Shown piece after piece: positions 62,508 to 64,000 of a DNA stretch of 64,000 nt. The notes below the pieces were generated by a model. It searched no databases. It worked only from the letters and a program-made list of their open reading frames with translations, and had not been told where the DNA came from. The position numbers and the translations under genes are program-made. Position 1 is the stretch's first letter. Every line of letters starts with the position of its first letter. Location of the stretch: the NCBI GenBank assembly GCA_937922435.1, contig CAKZVT010000040.1, positions 62,001-126,000 of the forward strand. Reading direction: 5' to 3'. This stretch comes from an uncultured Prevotella sp. Its GTDB lineage: Bacteria > Bacteroidota > Bacteroidia > Bacteroidales > Bacteroidaceae.

Positions 62508-63753
62508 TTTCTAATAATTTTAGATATTCAACATAAATGTTTTTTCCTAATCTCGTACTATTGTCATTCATGAAAACAGCCACATAGCCAGTATATGTTA
62601 CCATTATCATTTTATATGTATACGGATTGTTATAATTGTCATAAGCCTCGCCAACATTTGGATTTAGCAACACCATGTCACCTCTATTTATATGATATAG
62701 ATTTTCAAAGCCATCAAGCAGAACGTGGCAAACGAATTCATTATTCCTTTTTACTTTATGTTTTTTCATTATAAAGCCACGATACATATTATCACCCAAA
62801 ACTTCGAATAGCAAATAGTCATTTCCTTTTTTATACAAAAGCACTTCGCCTTCACCATAACCTGGAGCAACAACATATGACCCTACCAACTTATAAGTCT
62901 TTCTTATTTTATTCAATGATGTGGAAATCATCTTTCCATTATAACCGTATACAAGAACATTGTCAGCTTCGTCATCTTCTTTATTCTGGGCATTATACAA
63001 ACTGGCGACAAACTCATCTTGTCCATTACCAACATCAGTGTCTGTTGTATCAGCAACTACTGTTTTTGGTCGAACGTATGAATGGTCGGCATTGGAATTT
63101 TTCCATAAGATTATGAAAAACAAGGCAAAAACTACAACGACAAGCAACTTCAAGAAAAATTTTTCAAATGTACTTTTCTTCCTTACCATATCGTTAGTTT
63201 GTCTTGTTTCCACACTCCCAGCAACTTTTTGCATAACACAAGAATTATCTGAAGCTAATGCATTTCGCCGAATATCAGTATACGGATTTTCTTTGTTTAA
63301 CGGCAGATATTTTCCTTGAAGCAAAGAATCTTTACTTATTCCGTCTATCGGCAAAGCGTACAAGAAAACAGCATTTGCCTTCATCCAAACATTCAGTCTT
63401 TCAATATCTTCCTTACAAAAACTGGAATATTTCTGCTTCCATGTAACAAGCTTAAAGCCTAACAATAATCCTAACCGTCTGCGAAATTTTGACAAGATAA
63501 AGCTGTTTGACAAAAATTGGGTCACATATATAGAACGCAAACTCTTCGTTTCGCCGATAAAAACCACATCGTATCGTTTACCTTCATGCAAAACAATATC
63601 CATGCTATTACTTTCCACCACCTCAAAACCATCTACCAGCCGACCAAAGCCATATACTGCAATCGCATAAATTCCACTTGAAGACGGTATCGTGTCATAA
63701 TCTTTGCGCTTTGGGTCAAAACATAAAAAATCATCCCATGCCATTACTATCAT
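62500..63753 (-). CDS. GIY-YIG-like nuclease domain fused to a membrane segment and C-terminal domain
   Basis: This 417-residue protein has an N-terminal domain resembling the GIY-YIG nuclease family. Visible are GIY at 27-29, FIG (for YIG) at 65-67 in VVFIGETKSLR, then SKFRRRLGLLLG, IERLNVWMKAN and YLPLNKENPY near 149-158, where family members read PPLN. The family's catalytic Glu is not evident (KDSLL in its place). One membrane helix (about 200-217) is followed by a beta-rich C-terminal part (about 240-417) of unknown type. It lies between a partial gene and the small Cys-rich gene in an AT-rich operon. Confidence 0.65.
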   Translation of the reverse strand: MIVMAWDDFLCFDPKRKDYDTIPSSSGIYAIAVYGFGRLVDGFEVVESNSMDIVLHEGKRYDVVFIGETKSLRSIYVTQFLSNSFILSKFRRRLGLLLGFKLVTWKQKYSSFCKEDIERLNVWMKANAVFLYALPIDGISKDSLLQGKYLPLNKENPYTDIRRNALASDNSCVMQKVAGSVETRQTNDMVRKKSTFEKFFLKLLVVVVFALFFIILWKNSNADHSYVRPKTVVADTTDTDVGNGQDEFVASLYNAQNKEDDEADNVLVYGYNGKMISTSLNKIRKTYKLVGSYVVAPGYGEGEVLLYKKGNDYLLFEVLGDNMYRGFIMKKHKVKRNNEFVCHVLLDGFENLYHINRGDMVLLNPNVGEAYDNYNNPYTYKMIMVTYTGYVAVFMNDNSTRLGKNIYVEYLKLLENE

Positions 63754-63765
63754 GTTTAATGGTTA

Positions 63766-64000
63766 CTACTTATTTACTTTCTTCAATATTCTCATTGATG
63801 GAATGATTGCCAACTCTCTCATTCCCGAAGTCTTGCGAATTTTTATGCCGTAAAAAGTTTCTTCCAAAAATTCAACCGTATCACCTTCAAAAAGATGGGT
63901 AAAACCTTGCGGATTGTCATACATTACCTGAAGTGACGACATTGCATCATTCTTATTTTTAGCTATAGCCTTTATGTATACGTCTGCAACCTCATCATTG
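63766..64000 (-). CDS. Hypothetical protein, C-terminal part (partial)
   Basis: The minus strand is open from the right edge to the TAG at 63766-63768 (77 codons). The visible sequence includes NDEVADVYIKAIAKNK, GFTHLFEGDTVEFLEE and GIKIRKTSGMRELAIIPS. I do not recognise a family. It ends 12 bp before the GIY-YIG-like gene and is probably in the same operon. Confidence 0.55.
   Translation of the reverse strand, partial: NDEVADVYIKAIAKNKNDAMSSLQVMYDNPQGFTHLFEGDTVEFLEETFYGIKIRKTSGMRELAIIPSMRILKKVNK

Overview
The window is a 64 kb stretch of a Bacteroidales chromosome, most likely Prevotella-like. The evidence is the gene content: Bacteroidota-restricted families (DUF4836, DUF4835, DUF3127, DUF4494), serine palmitoyltransferase, a menaquinone operon, a TonB-dependent receptor with a carboxypeptidase-regulatory domain, and PFOR. 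Promoters support this: many intergenic regions carry the Bacteroidota -7 box TAnnTTTG, often with TTTG about 19-20 bp upstream. Those boxes fix several start codons. The genus is an inference.

Layout: the 5' half of a TonB-dependent receptor (1-550, minus) lies divergent from aroB. A six-gene minus operon follows (7768 to 1922): nucleoside permease, bifunctional nuclease, rsmE, a DUF4836 lipoprotein and an unusual ABC ATPase/permease pair. Next come two tandem paralogous TPR proteins behind gyrA, a phytase-like protein, tRNA-Pro(UGG), and serine palmitoyltransferase divergent from a lipid kinase. A FAD oxidoreductase is followed by a small AT-rich island with an Rhs fragment, an orphan gene and a frameshifted gene (18679-19901). 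A secreted esterase then faces the thrA / alkaline-phosphatase-superfamily 'phosphoglycerate mutase' / thrC operon, where the middle gene probably supplies homoserine kinase.

From 34832 down to 27253 a minus operon runs DUF1232, cupin, rluA-type synthase, a 50-residue membrane protein, then menF-menD-menB-menC-menE. To its right, a DUF3127 SSB-like gene is divergent from a plus-strand operon: dnaN, 3'-5' exonuclease, coaBC, DUF4835, recN, and a TPR protein with a dead trypsin-like domain. gdhA, a PAP2 phosphatase, a GH3/GH43 hemicellulase pair, an ATP-grasp-like protein, an AAA ATPase with an altered Walker B, nifJ (PFOR), comEC, an EFR1-type flavodoxin/ferredoxin, yggS, DUF4494 and a GIY-YIG-like membrane protein complete the window.

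The most striking non-coding signal is a dispersed family of degenerate tandem repeats with a strict 22-bp period. It occurs at six intergenic sites, usually four units per site. Neighbouring units are often reverse complements whose sequence variants match each other, so each array can fold into hairpins. Three of the six sites lie between converging genes. They also create spurious small ORFs.
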